A stretch of DNA of 64,000 nt. Source: an uncultured Bacteroidota bacterium. GTDB taxonomy: Bacteria; Bacteroidota; Bacteroidia; Bacteroidales; P3. A model generated the notes under the pieces. The model was not told where the DNA came from, searched no databases, and saw only the letters and a program-made list of their open reading frames with translations. How positions within the stretch are numbered: the first letter of the stretch is position 1; every line of letters starts with the position of its first letter. The translations under genes were made by a program, and so were the position numbers. The DNA is taken from positions 1 to 64,000 of the forward strand of contig CADAWR010000013.1 of the NCBI GenBank assembly GCA_902791695.1. Reading direction: 5' to 3'. Of the stretch, positions 23,529 through 31,293 are shown piece by piece.

Positions 23529-24728
23529 TCAGAGGGTGAGCAGTGCGGTGACCATCAGCGACAGGTTGTTGCTTGCTTTCCTGAAGCGGTATGGGGCGCC
23601 ATAAGGCACTATGCGCCAGGCTACAGAAAGGCCCCAGTCGACGGCGCCCCAGCGCAGGAGTCCGTTGACACCCAGCACGGGTTCGACGATGCCCAGGTGC
23701 GGCGCCTGCAGCGTGAGGTCGTCGTGCACCAGCATTCCGTTGTCGTCCATGTCGCGCAGCAGGCCCCAGGCGGCGTTGACGCCGACGAAGGGCACCGGCC
23801 TGCTGCCGATGGCTACGTAGTTGTTCCACAGGTCAAAGAGTGGCTTCGCGAGCTCCACGCGCACCGAGGCAAGGCCGTAGAGGTCGGCGGTGAACTCCAC
23901 CGGCCGCGCCGTCAGCAGGGTGCCCTCGAAGAGTAGGGGAGAGCCCCAGGTGCCGCCGAGGTCGAACATGAAGGTGTAGGGGGCGCTGCGTGAGACGATG
24001 CCGCCTTGTGCGAAGAGGTGTGTCTTGACGATGTTGCCGCGGAAGGTCTGCCGGTATTGTGCCGTGAGGCGCATGAAACGGTGCGTGCCGGGCATGGTGG
24101 CGCCGCCTTGCAGCGTCAGTATGTATCGGCCTGCGTATGCCGAAAGGGTCGCGCCGGCGGCGATGCCGTCCTCGCGTGGCAGCGTGACGCTGTCGCGGCG
24201 GTATAGGAGGCCACCGGCGTCGTACAGGCGCCATCCGCGCCACCCCTGCAGCTCGACGCCGAAGTCTATTGCGCCGCGCTCGATGCCGTAGCCTGCGGTG
24301 GCCTGCCAGCGTTCGTTGAGCCTGCGCGCCATGAACGACGACAGCGACGAGGGCTCCCTGAGGGTCGCCGTCGCTGTGTGGCGGATGCCTGCGGCGGCAA
24401 GGTCGTGGCTCAGCGCCAGGCTGAAGCGCTGACGGTCGCCGGTTTGCCATGTGCCGCCAATGCCGCCGGTGAAGAGCTCGGCATAGGGACTGTAGCCGAG
24501 GTAGAGGTTCAGGGTGCCGTGCGGCGTGCCGCGGAGCTCGGCCACTCGGTTGTTGAGGGTGAGCCCCACGCCCCAGCGCGAACGCTCGTAGAGGTTGTAG
24601 CTCCACAGGCGGTCGGCGTCGAGGTAGAGGGCCGTCCGGTCGATGTCGCCGGCTATCCGTATCAGCTGTCCCAACGCACTTGGCACCAGCATGATGCATG
24701 CCGCTATAATAATGGCTGCCTTTTTCAT
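23529..24728 (-). CDS. Predicted outer-membrane beta-barrel protein
   Basis: The 399-residue protein has a signal peptide ([21 protein letters not shown]) followed by alternating amphipathic strands throughout ([54 protein letters not shown]), ending in [12 protein letters not shown], an outer-membrane-type C-terminal strand. No plug, TonB box or enzymatic motif is seen. Its start is back to back with glyA, sharing an AT-rich promoter region of about 95 bp. A specific function cannot be assigned. Confidence 0.75.
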   Translation of the reverse strand: MKKAAIIIAACIMLVPSALGQLIRIAGDIDRTALYLDADRLWSYNLYERSRWGVGLTLNNRVAELRGTPHGTLNLYLGYSPYAELFTGGIGGTWQTGDRQRFSLALSHDLAAAGIRHTATATLREPSSLSSFMARRLNERWQATAGYGIERGAIDFGVELQGWRGWRLYDAGGLLYRRDSVTLPREDGIAAGATLSAYAGRYILTLQGGATMPGTHRFMRLTAQYRQTFRGNIVKTHLFAQGGIVSRSAPYTFMFDLGGTWGSPLLFEGTLLTARPVEFTADLYGLASVRVELAKPLFDLWNNYVAIGSRPVPFVGVNAAWGLLRDMDDNGMLVHDDLTLQAPHLGIVEPVLGVNGLLRWGAVDWGLSVAWRIVPYGAPYRFRKASNNLSLMVTALLTL

Positions 24729-24753
24729 TTGGAATGCAAAAATAGCAATTTAT

Positions 24754-24784
24754 TTTCAAAGTATCACTTTTATTTGTATATTTG
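24754..24784 (+). promoter_or_regulatory. Promoter for glyA (TTTC-N19-TATATTTG)
   Basis: TATATTTG at 24777-24784 is a perfect -7 box, with TTTC (one mismatch to TTTG) exactly 19 bp upstream. The start codon of glyA is about 40 bp downstream. Confidence 0.65.
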
Positions 24785-24825
24785 CAAAATATTGTACAAC
24801 AAAAATAATTAAACAACAAACAGAT

Positions 24826-25957
24826 ATGCAGAGAGATAACGAGATTTTCGGCCTCATCCAGAAAGAGCGTGAGCGCCAGACCAAAGGCATCGAGCTGATT
24901 GCCTCGGAGAACTTCGTCAGCGACCAGGTGATGGAAGCCATGGGCAGCGTGATGACCAACAAGTATGCTGAGGGCTACCCCGGCAAGCGCTACTACGGCG
25001 GCTGCCAGGTGGTCGACCAGAGCGAGACCATCGCCATAGAGCGCGCCAAGAAGCTCTACGGCGCCTGCTGGGCCAACGTGCAGCCCCACAGCGGTGCACA
25101 GGCCAACATGGCTGTGTTCCTGGCATGCCTCAACGCCGGCGACACCTTCATGGGCATGGACCTCAACCACGGCGGTCACCTCTCGCACGGCAGCCCCGTG
25201 AACTTCAGCGGCCTGATGTACAAGGTCGTCGGCTACCAGGTGAAGGAAGAGACCGGCATGGTTGACTACGATGACATGGAGAAGAAGGCCCTCGAGCATC
25301 ACCCGAAGCTCATCATCGGCGGCGGCTCGGCCTACAGCCGTGACTGGGATTGGGCCCGTATGCGCGAGATTGCCGACAAGATCGGCGCCATCCTCATGGG
25401 CGACATCAGCCACCCCTCCGGCCTCATCGCCAAGGGCTACCTGAACAATGCCATCAAGTATTGCCACATCGTCACCACCACCACCCACAAGACCCTCCGC
25501 GGACCTCGCGGCGGTATGATCCTGATGGGTCAGGACTTCGACAATCCTTGGGGCAAGACCACCCCGAAGGGTGAGATCAAGAAGATGAGCGCCCTGCTTG
25601 ACAGCGCCGTGTTCCCCGGCACCCAGGGCGGTCCTCTCGAGCATGTCATCGCCGCCAAGGCCGTCGCCTTCGGCGAGGCTCTCACCGACAGCTACGACCA
25701 GTACATCCAGCAGGTGATGAAGAACGCCAAGGTGATGTGCGAAGCCTTCGTCAACAAGGGCTACAAGGTCATCAGCGGCGGTACTGCGCGTCGGAACGCC
25801 CGCCATCACCACCCGTGGCCTGAAGGAGGCCGACATGCCCGTCATCGTGGACATGATCGACACCGTGCTCTGCAACCCGACCGACGAGGCCGTTCGCGCC
25901 AAGATTACCGGCCAGGTCAACGAGATGATGCAGAACCGTCCTCTCTTTGCCTGGTAA
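24826..25957 (+). pseudogene. glyA: Serine hydroxymethyltransferase, internally deleted and frameshifted
   Basis: The start [21 protein letters not shown] is intact. The reading frame is normal for 320 codons, including the PLP lysine Lys222 in [14 protein letters not shown], up to KVISGGT (25785). The next bases encode, in a different frame, [20 protein letters not shown] through to RPLFAW and TAA at 25957. The roughly 50 residues normally joining these (starting DNHxML and ending SGxR, with folate- and tetramer-contact parts) are absent. The existing length (1132 nt) plus about 152 nt would restore the usual 426-427 residues. GlyA makes glycine and one-carbon units, so a true loss would be costly; a contig error or strain mixture is a serious alternative. 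Confidence 0.85.
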
Positions 25958-25981
25958 GATTATTAGAAAACAGGTCCTTAT

Positions 25982-26021
25982 GGTCCTTAAAGTCCGTGGT
26001 GACCTTAAGGACCTTTTTTTT
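25982..26021 (+). terminator. Intrinsic terminator after glyA
   Basis: GGTCCTTAA (25982-25990) pairs perfectly with TTAAGGACC (26005-26013), followed by a run of eight T. The next gene starts 8 bp later, so it must be read through or have a promoter inside glyA. Confidence 0.8.
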
Positions 26022-26028
26022 CTTTGAG

Positions 26029-26535
26029 ATGGCACTAATCAAATCATACAAAGGCAAGTCGCCCCGTTGGGGCAAAGACTGCTACTTCAGCGAGAACGCC
26101 ACGCTGGTGGGCGACGTGACGTTGGGCGACGAGTGCACGGTGTGGTTCAATGCTGTGGTGCGCGGCGACGTGGCGCCCATCACCATTGGCGACCGCACCA
26201 ACGTGCAGGACGGCAGCTGCATACACGTGACCCACGACATCGGCCCCACGCATATAGGCAGCGACGTCACCATCGGCCACAACGTCACCCTTCATGCCTG
26301 CACCATCCACGACGGCGCCCTCATAGGCATGGGTGCCACCGTCCTCGACGACAGCGAGGTGGGGGAGGGCTCCATCGTCGCCGCCGGCGCCCTGGTGCTG
26401 CAAGGCACCAAGATACCGCCTCACGAGATCTGGGGCGGCGTCCCTGCCAAGTATATCAAGCCCACCCGCCCCGGCCAGACGGATAATGCGGTGCACTATG
26501 TGGAGTACGCAAAGGAATATATTAAAGCACAATAA
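26029..26535 (+). CDS. Gamma-carbonic-anhydrase-like hexapeptide protein
   Basis: The 168-residue protein has left-handed beta-helix hexapeptide repeats ([35 protein letters not shown]), with candidate metal-binding His in IHVTHD and [10 protein letters not shown]-terminal helices follow ([13 protein letters not shown]). It belongs to the YrdA/PaaY/CaiE group of trimers; some bind zinc and hydrate CO2, others have no proven activity. The ATG at 26029 is the natural start; the open frame extending leftward into glyA is an artefact of the glyA frameshift. Confidence 0.88.
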   Translation: MALIKSYKGKSPRWGKDCYFSENATLVGDVTLGDECTVWFNAVVRGDVAPITIGDRTNVQDGSCIHVTHDIGPTHIGSDVTIGHNVTLHACTIHDGALIGMGATVLDDSEVGEGSIVAAGALVLQGTKIPPHEIWGGVPAKYIKPTRPGQTDNAVHYVEYAKEYIKAQ

Positions 26536-26819
26536 CCGGCATACAGCCTGCTTTAAATCAAAAAAAAACAATTCTGAAACACACAAAAAGAGGGGAATAA
26601 AACGCTACAGATTTTGCTCCCCTTTTCTTCCCCTTCACTTCCCCTTCTGCCTCAGTATATGCTAACAATAAGGTGACAATAAGGTTTCTTTGGTTGTTCT
26701 ATAACAAATTTTTATCCCCATTGCCTATATATTCTACGGTAGACTGTTTTTAATGCTTTTGACAGTGATTGGACAATGCTGTATGGCGTTGTAATGACTC
26801 GTTTTGGCCGTTTCCAAAA
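26536..26819. other. AT-rich intergenic region with a possible terminator
   Basis: The gap of 284 bp between convergent genes has no supported coding sequence. AAAAGAGGGGAA (about 26586) and CTCCCCTTTT (about 26617) can pair around a 20-nt loop followed by C/T-rich sequence, a weak bidirectional terminator candidate. ACAATAAGG is directly repeated near 26663-26682. Confidence 0.4.
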
Positions 26820-28502
26820 TCACTTGTTGCTGCATTCAATGTAGAACACAAAGGACTTAACTCTTTTTACCTTCTCCGCCAACGAAAGTGTTGCTATTGT
26901 GTTGTTGGCAGGGAATTTGATGTTCAGTCCTGCACTCTCGATGAGCATTTTGAGATAGGAGGTTTTGATTGCATAGCCTACATTCTCCGCTCCAGGTACT
27001 CCTGCAACCACAATGCCTATCACATTGCCATTGTTGTCAAACATCGGGCCACCGCTATTGCCTGGTTGCACAGGTGCCGATATTTGATAAGTAGAAATGT
27101 CTCCTTGGTATCCTGTGCGAGAACTTACGATTCCATTGGTTAGTTTGATTTCGTTGCCTAGTGCTTGTGTCAGTGGGTAGCCCAACACGAAAACATCCTC
27201 GCCAACATCGGCCATTTTCTGTTGAATTGCATAAGGAATTGTTCCGAATCCTTTGAAGTTAGGGTCTGTTATTTTAAGAATGGCAATATCATTAATTTTG
27301 TCTGTGGCCACAACTTCGGCATTATAACCAGTGTTCAGATTACCACCAATACCTTTTATGGATATTATCCGTGCACCTTCTATCACATGATTGTTAGTTA
27401 CTATGTATCCAGATCCGAGTGCCCAACCTGTGCCAGATTTTCTTGTCGGTGTATTTGACGTGGATTGTTGTGGATACATCTTTATATATGTTGTGTTTCC
27501 AGAGGGTAGTGACACTGTCATTTTTACTCCGTCAAAAACCACTATACAATTATCATTTGCGGAGAAATTATATGACTGATACCAAGTTGCCTTGAATAAT
27601 CCCATGGTCGCACTTGGGCGTAATTCTGCTTTTACATGCCCGAATTCCCAGCATTTACTGCTCTCTCCTGACATATAAATAATCCGATAAGAGTTGCCGT
27701 ATTTTATTACTCCGAATCTGTATCCATTGGAGTATACTGATTCATAAATTCCCACAATACCATCGTCTTCCATGTTTATGCGTTCCTTTAAGGTATTTTC
27801 ATTATATATACCTGCTTTAATATGGCTTGGACATGGAGAGCTTATTGTTGTTGTGGTACGTTGAGGGGAATAATACGAAGAATACGACTTAGCCTCCTCT
27901 TTTTCTTTTTCTTCACGATAGGTCCAATATTTTTTAGAACGAAAGTTGTAGCCGACGCCGAGTACTACTGGTACTACGGGGCTCACTGCATAACCCATAA
28001 AAAAATCCCAATTTTTATAGGACACAACAATGGATGCTGTAAAGAAAACAAAAGTCTCCGTATGTTCGTCAAGTCCATCAATAGTATATGAGAAATGTTT
28101 TTGATCACCTACTCCGAGCCTGAGGTCAATCGCCCCACCCCACTTCGTACCGAAATCAAGTCCGAATCTTGTCCCCAAAGAGAATCTTCTATCACTATTA
28201 AAACCATCCAGAATACCAGAAAGGCCGAATCCCGCGGTAAGAAAAATCTGTGTGGTTCCTCCGTACCCTATTGATAATGTTTGATCAGATCCCAATTCTG
28301 CTCGCAAAAAAAACATTCCTTGTTTTTTTACCGTATTCTTCAAACAATTGGCTTTAGAGTTCAGCTCACCAATTGAATTTTCCGATAAAAAAAATGTTCT
28401 TCCGTCTTGTTCCAATAGAGGAAGGCTGTCGGCAGTGCTTACATTGGCTGCAAAAACATTGACACAGACAAATGACACCAATAATAGAATAATCTTTTTC
28501 AT
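26820..28502 (-). CDS. Secreted trypsin-like serine protease (S1C/DegP-type domain) with beta-rich N-terminus
   Basis: The 560-residue protein has a signal peptide (MKKIILLLVSFVCVNVFAAN). An ATG four codons earlier (28514) overlaps the upstream stop as ATGA and cannot be excluded. Residues about 70-190 look like membrane-type beta strands (SLGTRFGLDFGTKWGGAIDL, FFMGYAVSPVVPVVLGVGY). The C-terminal 200 residues are a trypsin fold with triad His372 (VTNNHVIEG), Asp405 (NDIAIL) and Ser483 (PGNSGGP). No PDZ domain follows. Substrate unknown. It is the last gene of a three-gene operon behind two paralogous lipoproteins. Confidence 0.87.
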   Translation of the reverse strand: MKKIILLLVSFVCVNVFAANVSTADSLPLLEQDGRTFFLSENSIGELNSKANCLKNTVKKQGMFFLRAELGSDQTLSIGYGGTTQIFLTAGFGLSGILDGFNSDRRFSLGTRFGLDFGTKWGGAIDLRLGVGDQKHFSYTIDGLDEHTETFVFFTASIVVSYKNWDFFMGYAVSPVVPVVLGVGYNFRSKKYWTYREEKEKEEAKSYSSYYSPQRTTTTISSPCPSHIKAGIYNENTLKERINMEDDGIVGIYESVYSNGYRFGVIKYGNSYRIIYMSGESSKCWEFGHVKAELRPSATMGLFKATWYQSYNFSANDNCIVVFDGVKMTVSLPSGNTTYIKMYPQQSTSNTPTRKSGTGWALGSGYIVTNNHVIEGARIISIKGIGGNLNTGYNAEVVATDKINDIAILKITDPNFKGFGTIPYAIQQKMADVGEDVFVLGYPLTQALGNEIKLTNGIVSSRTGYQGDISTYQISAPVQPGNSGGPMFDNNGNVIGIVVAGVPGAENVGYAIKTSYLKMLIESAGLNIKFPANNTIATLSLAEKVKRVKSFVFYIECSNK

Positions 28503-28510
28503 AATAGGTG

Positions 28511-29230
28511 TCATTTAACGATTAGTTTAAATTTATAATTTTTTGGCGAAATATCATCAGGGAGAACAAGACTCCAACCTTCCTCAAAGAAAGCAGAGGG
28601 ATAAAGACTGTCAATAGCGTTAATGTCCACACTCTGGCCAAAGGATGTGTATAGAGCTTGTTTCACAGAGTCATTAGTATAAAGACTGTATTCTTCTGGA
28701 GAATTGGAAACGGAAAATTTGTTCCCCTGACAATAGACGTAATTGCTATCTTCAACGTCTTCAACGTAGTTTGTCATATAAACCAGAGTGTACTCGCCAT
28801 CTTCAAGTTTAATAATTCTATCATAATAGTGGCCCATACTGCCATCTTCGTTGTTAATCAATCCGCTCTTTGGAATGTAAGATACGCCACACCGCCATGA
28901 ATTCCATTCTGACACTTTCCCATCGTAGATGGTTAGCACCTTGCAGCCAGTAGCCTCGCAGCCGTATAGTATCATTTCGGGTATCGTGTCGTTGTCGATA
29001 TAGGCAAGTCCCCAACGTTGCCATGTGTCCATTATTCTTTCGTCGGTGTAGAAAGCATCTCTGCCTCTGGCATACTCGACATATTTTTGCATCCAGTCGG
29101 TCGTCCATTGACCGTTCTTCCATACACTGACCTCGGTAGAATAATCTTGTTCTACATTATTTGTGTTTCCACATCCCGCAACAATCAAGACGAACAAGGC
29201 TGTTAATGCTTTTTTTCTGGGTGTTCTCAT
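28511..29230 (-). CDS. Lipoprotein, second of a paralogous pair
   Basis: The 239-residue protein starts MRTPRKKALTALFVLIVAGC (lipobox VAGC). It shares with its upstream neighbour TDWMQxYVxY, AYIDNDTIPEMILYGCEATG and the following aromatic beta strands. The acidic IDNDTIPE motif resembles the calcium-type DxDxD turns seen in repeat lipoproteins. A 4-bp ATGA overlap leads into the protease gene, so coupling is likely. It is AT-rich relative to housekeeping genes. Function unknown; a chaperone, inhibitor or substrate carrier for the protease is conceivable. Confidence 0.78.
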   Translation of the reverse strand: MRTPRKKALTALFVLIVAGCGNTNNVEQDYSTEVSVWKNGQWTTDWMQKYVEYARGRDAFYTDERIMDTWQRWGLAYIDNDTIPEMILYGCEATGCKVLTIYDGKVSEWNSWRCGVSYIPKSGLINNEDGSMGHYYDRIIKLEDGEYTLVYMTNYVEDVEDSNYVYCQGNKFSVSNSPEEYSLYTNDSVKQALYTSFGQSVDINAIDSLYPSAFFEEGWSLVLPDDISPKNYKFKLIVK

Positions 29231-29236
29231 GTCTTC

Positions 29237-30067
29237 TTATTTAAAGAGATTAAATAGTTCGTTAATTGCTTTTCCCGATGTGATGGGGAAGAATGTATTG
29301 GCGCCTTTTGAGTAGTATATGGCATCCAGCGTTTTTTTTACTTGGGCGAAACCTGTGCAATGAACACATTGGTTATAGCCAAAGCAGGCATCGATGCGAT
29401 TGCCGTTCAGTTCTATCTCGCTTACGCATACCACGCTGTCTCCAATTTCACCATCTGCATAGGTGCATTTTAGGCTGTCGAGCGTCAAACCGTAGTTGTC
29501 AACCTCGCTTGTGTCAACAAATATCTCCGCATTGAGGCTATAACTGGCTATCTCTGTAAATATACCATTCTTCATTTCGTAGATTATTCCCCAAATATCA
29601 TCACCGTGCATCCACCGCGAATGCAACAGACCTCCAGCACCTTTTATGTACGAAAAGTAGCCTCTGGGCGAAGCGTAGACTTCATCGCCATATTGCGTGA
29701 GGATGACTGTCCCCGAAGCCCAGCATCCGCCGTAGAGAAGCAATTCGGGTATGGTATCATCGTCAACGTATGCCATCGTCCATTTTTCGCAATCAAACGG
29801 GACTCCGTCGATATCACCGAACAACAAACCTTCCCCCACTCCCCCAAATTCAAAATTCTGTTCAATGTATTGGACATATCGCTGCATCCAGTCTGTGGAA
29901 TAGGCGTAATCGGGGATGGTCGTGGTGGTGTCGTTTTCCCCATTCAAGAGAACATTGTAGTACCATTCATGCAATTCTTCTTGACTTTCGGTAACGTTTT
30001 GATGTCCTTTATTGGTGCATGAAATAAAAGCAAGAGCGCAGAGTCCAATGATAAGTAATCGTTTCAT
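29237..30067 (-). CDS. Lipoprotein, first of a paralogous pair
   Basis: The 276-residue protein starts MKRLLIIGLCALAFISCTNK (lipobox FISC). The ATG ten codons upstream (30097) falls directly after the T-run of a hairpin and gives no proper signal peptide. It shares STDWMQRYVQY, AYVDDDTIPELLLYGGCWASG and the later beta strands with the 28511-29230 protein. It heads the three-gene operon, with a long structured leader or independent RNA upstream. Confidence 0.78.
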   Translation of the reverse strand: MKRLLIIGLCALAFISCTNKGHQNVTESQEELHEWYYNVLLNGENDTTTTIPDYAYSTDWMQRYVQYIEQNFEFGGVGEGLLFGDIDGVPFDCEKWTMAYVDDDTIPELLLYGGCWASGTVILTQYGDEVYASPRGYFSYIKGAGGLLHSRWMHGDDIWGIIYEMKNGIFTEIASYSLNAEIFVDTSEVDNYGLTLDSLKCTYADGEIGDSVVCVSEIELNGNRIDACFGYNQCVHCTGFAQVKKTLDAIYYSKGANTFFPITSGKAINELFNLFK

Positions 30068-30099
30068 GGTAATACATTGTTTTTTTATTAGAACCATAA

Positions 30100-30316
30100 A
30101 AAAGCCGTGAACTTATTTTGTTCCTATGGAGGTTCGGCAAAACCCTAACTGCAACAAGAAAGCTCACGGTGCTCGTGAGCGTTTCTCCTTTCTTTAGCAG
30201 TTAGTTTAAAATTTGCCGATTTCCACAGGCTCAAAGAAAAGCGAATACGCTTTAATATGTCTTTATTTTTCTACTATTCTTTTTGTCCTTATGCTATATA
30301 TTGTCATTATTGTTTG
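30100..30316 (-). ncRNA. Predicted rod-shaped structured RNA / leader upstream of the lipoprotein-protease operon
   Basis: From a perfect promoter at 30323-30353 the minus-strand RNA folds into a 107-nt rod (30123-30229). Its helices are CCTGTGGA/TCCATAGG, TCGGCAAA/TTTGCCGA, CTAACTGC/GCAGTTAG, AAGAAA/TTTCTT and the apical hairpin GCTCACG-N5-CGTGAGC, separated by internal loops. A small AAAGCG/CGCTTT hairpin precedes it. GTTCACGGC followed by TTTTTT closes the region. The rod with internal loops resembles 6S-type RNAs. The 3' strand CCGTGAGC can instead pair with GTTCACGG to make a terminator, which would make it an attenuator. Confidence 0.6.
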
Positions 30317-30322
30317 TCGGTG

Positions 30323-30353
30323 CAAAATTACGACATTTATTTCATTCAGCAAA
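30323..30353 (-). promoter_or_regulatory. Bacteroidota promoter TTTG-N19-TAATTTTG
   Basis: On the minus strand TTTG (30350-30353), exactly 19 bp, TAATTTTG (30323-30330). It drives the predicted structured RNA and possibly the downstream lipoprotein operon. Confidence 0.85.
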
Positions 30354-30566
30354 ATTTATTCTCTACAATGTTTTGTGGATGGCTTCAATTTGTCCGATGG
30401 ATGTGGCGTGGTTGTATCGGCAGCGCTATCCACCCCATGCTATCACTATATGTACACTATAGTTAGAATGGCATTACACTATGGTTACCATAGAGTCAGG
30501 CAAAAGGGGAACGGTAGGTGAGCAAAAGGGGAGCAAAACCAATAGACTTGTTGTTGGTAAAAATCT

Positions 30567-30598
30567 TTTGGCTATGTCGCGGAAATTTCGTATCTTTG
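30567..30598 (+). promoter_or_regulatory. Promoter-like TTTG-N20-TATCTTTG
   Basis: TTTG at 30567 and TATCTTTG at 30591-30598 with 20 bp between, one more than usual. It would give a leader of about 175 nt to the thioredoxin-fold gene at 30780. The leader contains TTCGGAGA three times (30678-30724). The stretch 30354-30566 holds nothing that I recognise. Confidence 0.6.
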
Positions 30599-30779
30599 CA
30601 AAAGATTTGATGACCAAGGAATCAGCAGAAATAAGTACACATAAAAACACTGAATACACAGAAACCGGAATTGGGTTCGGAGAATATGTTGTATGGTTCG
30701 GAGAAAAGGCAGAAAAGTTCGGAGATGAAGGTCGTAATTTGTAAGTTGATATAAAATAGATGAATAATAACGAGATATA

Positions 30780-31262
30780 ATGAAGCATCTGTTTTTATTT
30801 TTGGCTATGTTGATGGGCCTGACATACGGAATACAGGCACAGGCACCGAAGGTATACGACGAGGATATCGATGCCATGGAGCAGATACAGAAGGCTGTCG
30901 AGGAGGCACGTGGAACGGGCCGTTATGTGATGTGCCAGGTGGGTGGCAACTGGTGTCCGTGGTGCCTGCGCTTCGCCGAGTTCGCCGCTAAGGACAGCGT
31001 CATAGCACCGTTGATGGAGGAGAACTACGTATATATTCACGTGAACTACTCCAAGGGCAACAAAAACCTCGAGGCCATGAAGTTCCTCGGCAACCCCGGC
31101 CGCTTCGGCTACCCTGTGTTCGTGGTGCTGAATGAAAAAGGGGAGCCCATCCATATACAGGAGAGCGAGAGCCTCGAAGAAGGCAAGGGCTACAGCCGCA
31201 AACGTGTGGAGAAGTTCCTCCGCCTGTGGAATCGAAAAGCGGTTGAGGCAGAAGTTAAATAA
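30780..31262 (+). CDS. Secreted thioredoxin-fold protein
   Basis: The 160-residue protein has a signal peptide (MKHLFLFLAMLMGLTYGIQA). The redox motif Cys59-Pro-Trp-Cys62 is in GGNWCPWCLRF, followed by GYPVFVVLNEKGEPI with the cis-Pro. It matches thioredoxin_7/DUF255-like periplasmic proteins. It may keep exported enzymes reduced; it is immediately upstream (31 bp) of the glycoside hydrolase run, suggesting co-expression. Confidence 0.87.
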   Translation: MKHLFLFLAMLMGLTYGIQAQAPKVYDEDIDAMEQIQKAVEEARGTGRYVMCQVGGNWCPWCLRFAEFAAKDSVIAPLMEENYVYIHVNYSKGNKNLEAMKFLGNPGRFGYPVFVVLNEKGEPIHIQESESLEEGKGYSRKRVEKFLRLWNRKAVEAEVK

Positions 31263-31293
31263 AGAGTTTTTTTCATACTTTAATATTATAAAT

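Noticed and set aside
24643-26535. Continuous frame joining glyA to the gamma-carbonic-anhydrase gene as one fusion protein
   Set aside because: The middle section is Arg/His-rich out-of-frame glyA, the true glyA C-terminus is readable in another frame, and a terminator lies before the second gene's own ATG.
30481-30744. Plus-strand open frame of 87 codons before the thioredoxin-fold gene
   Set aside because: It spans a promoter-like TATCTTTG and a TTCGGAGA repeat tract, with no recognisable features.
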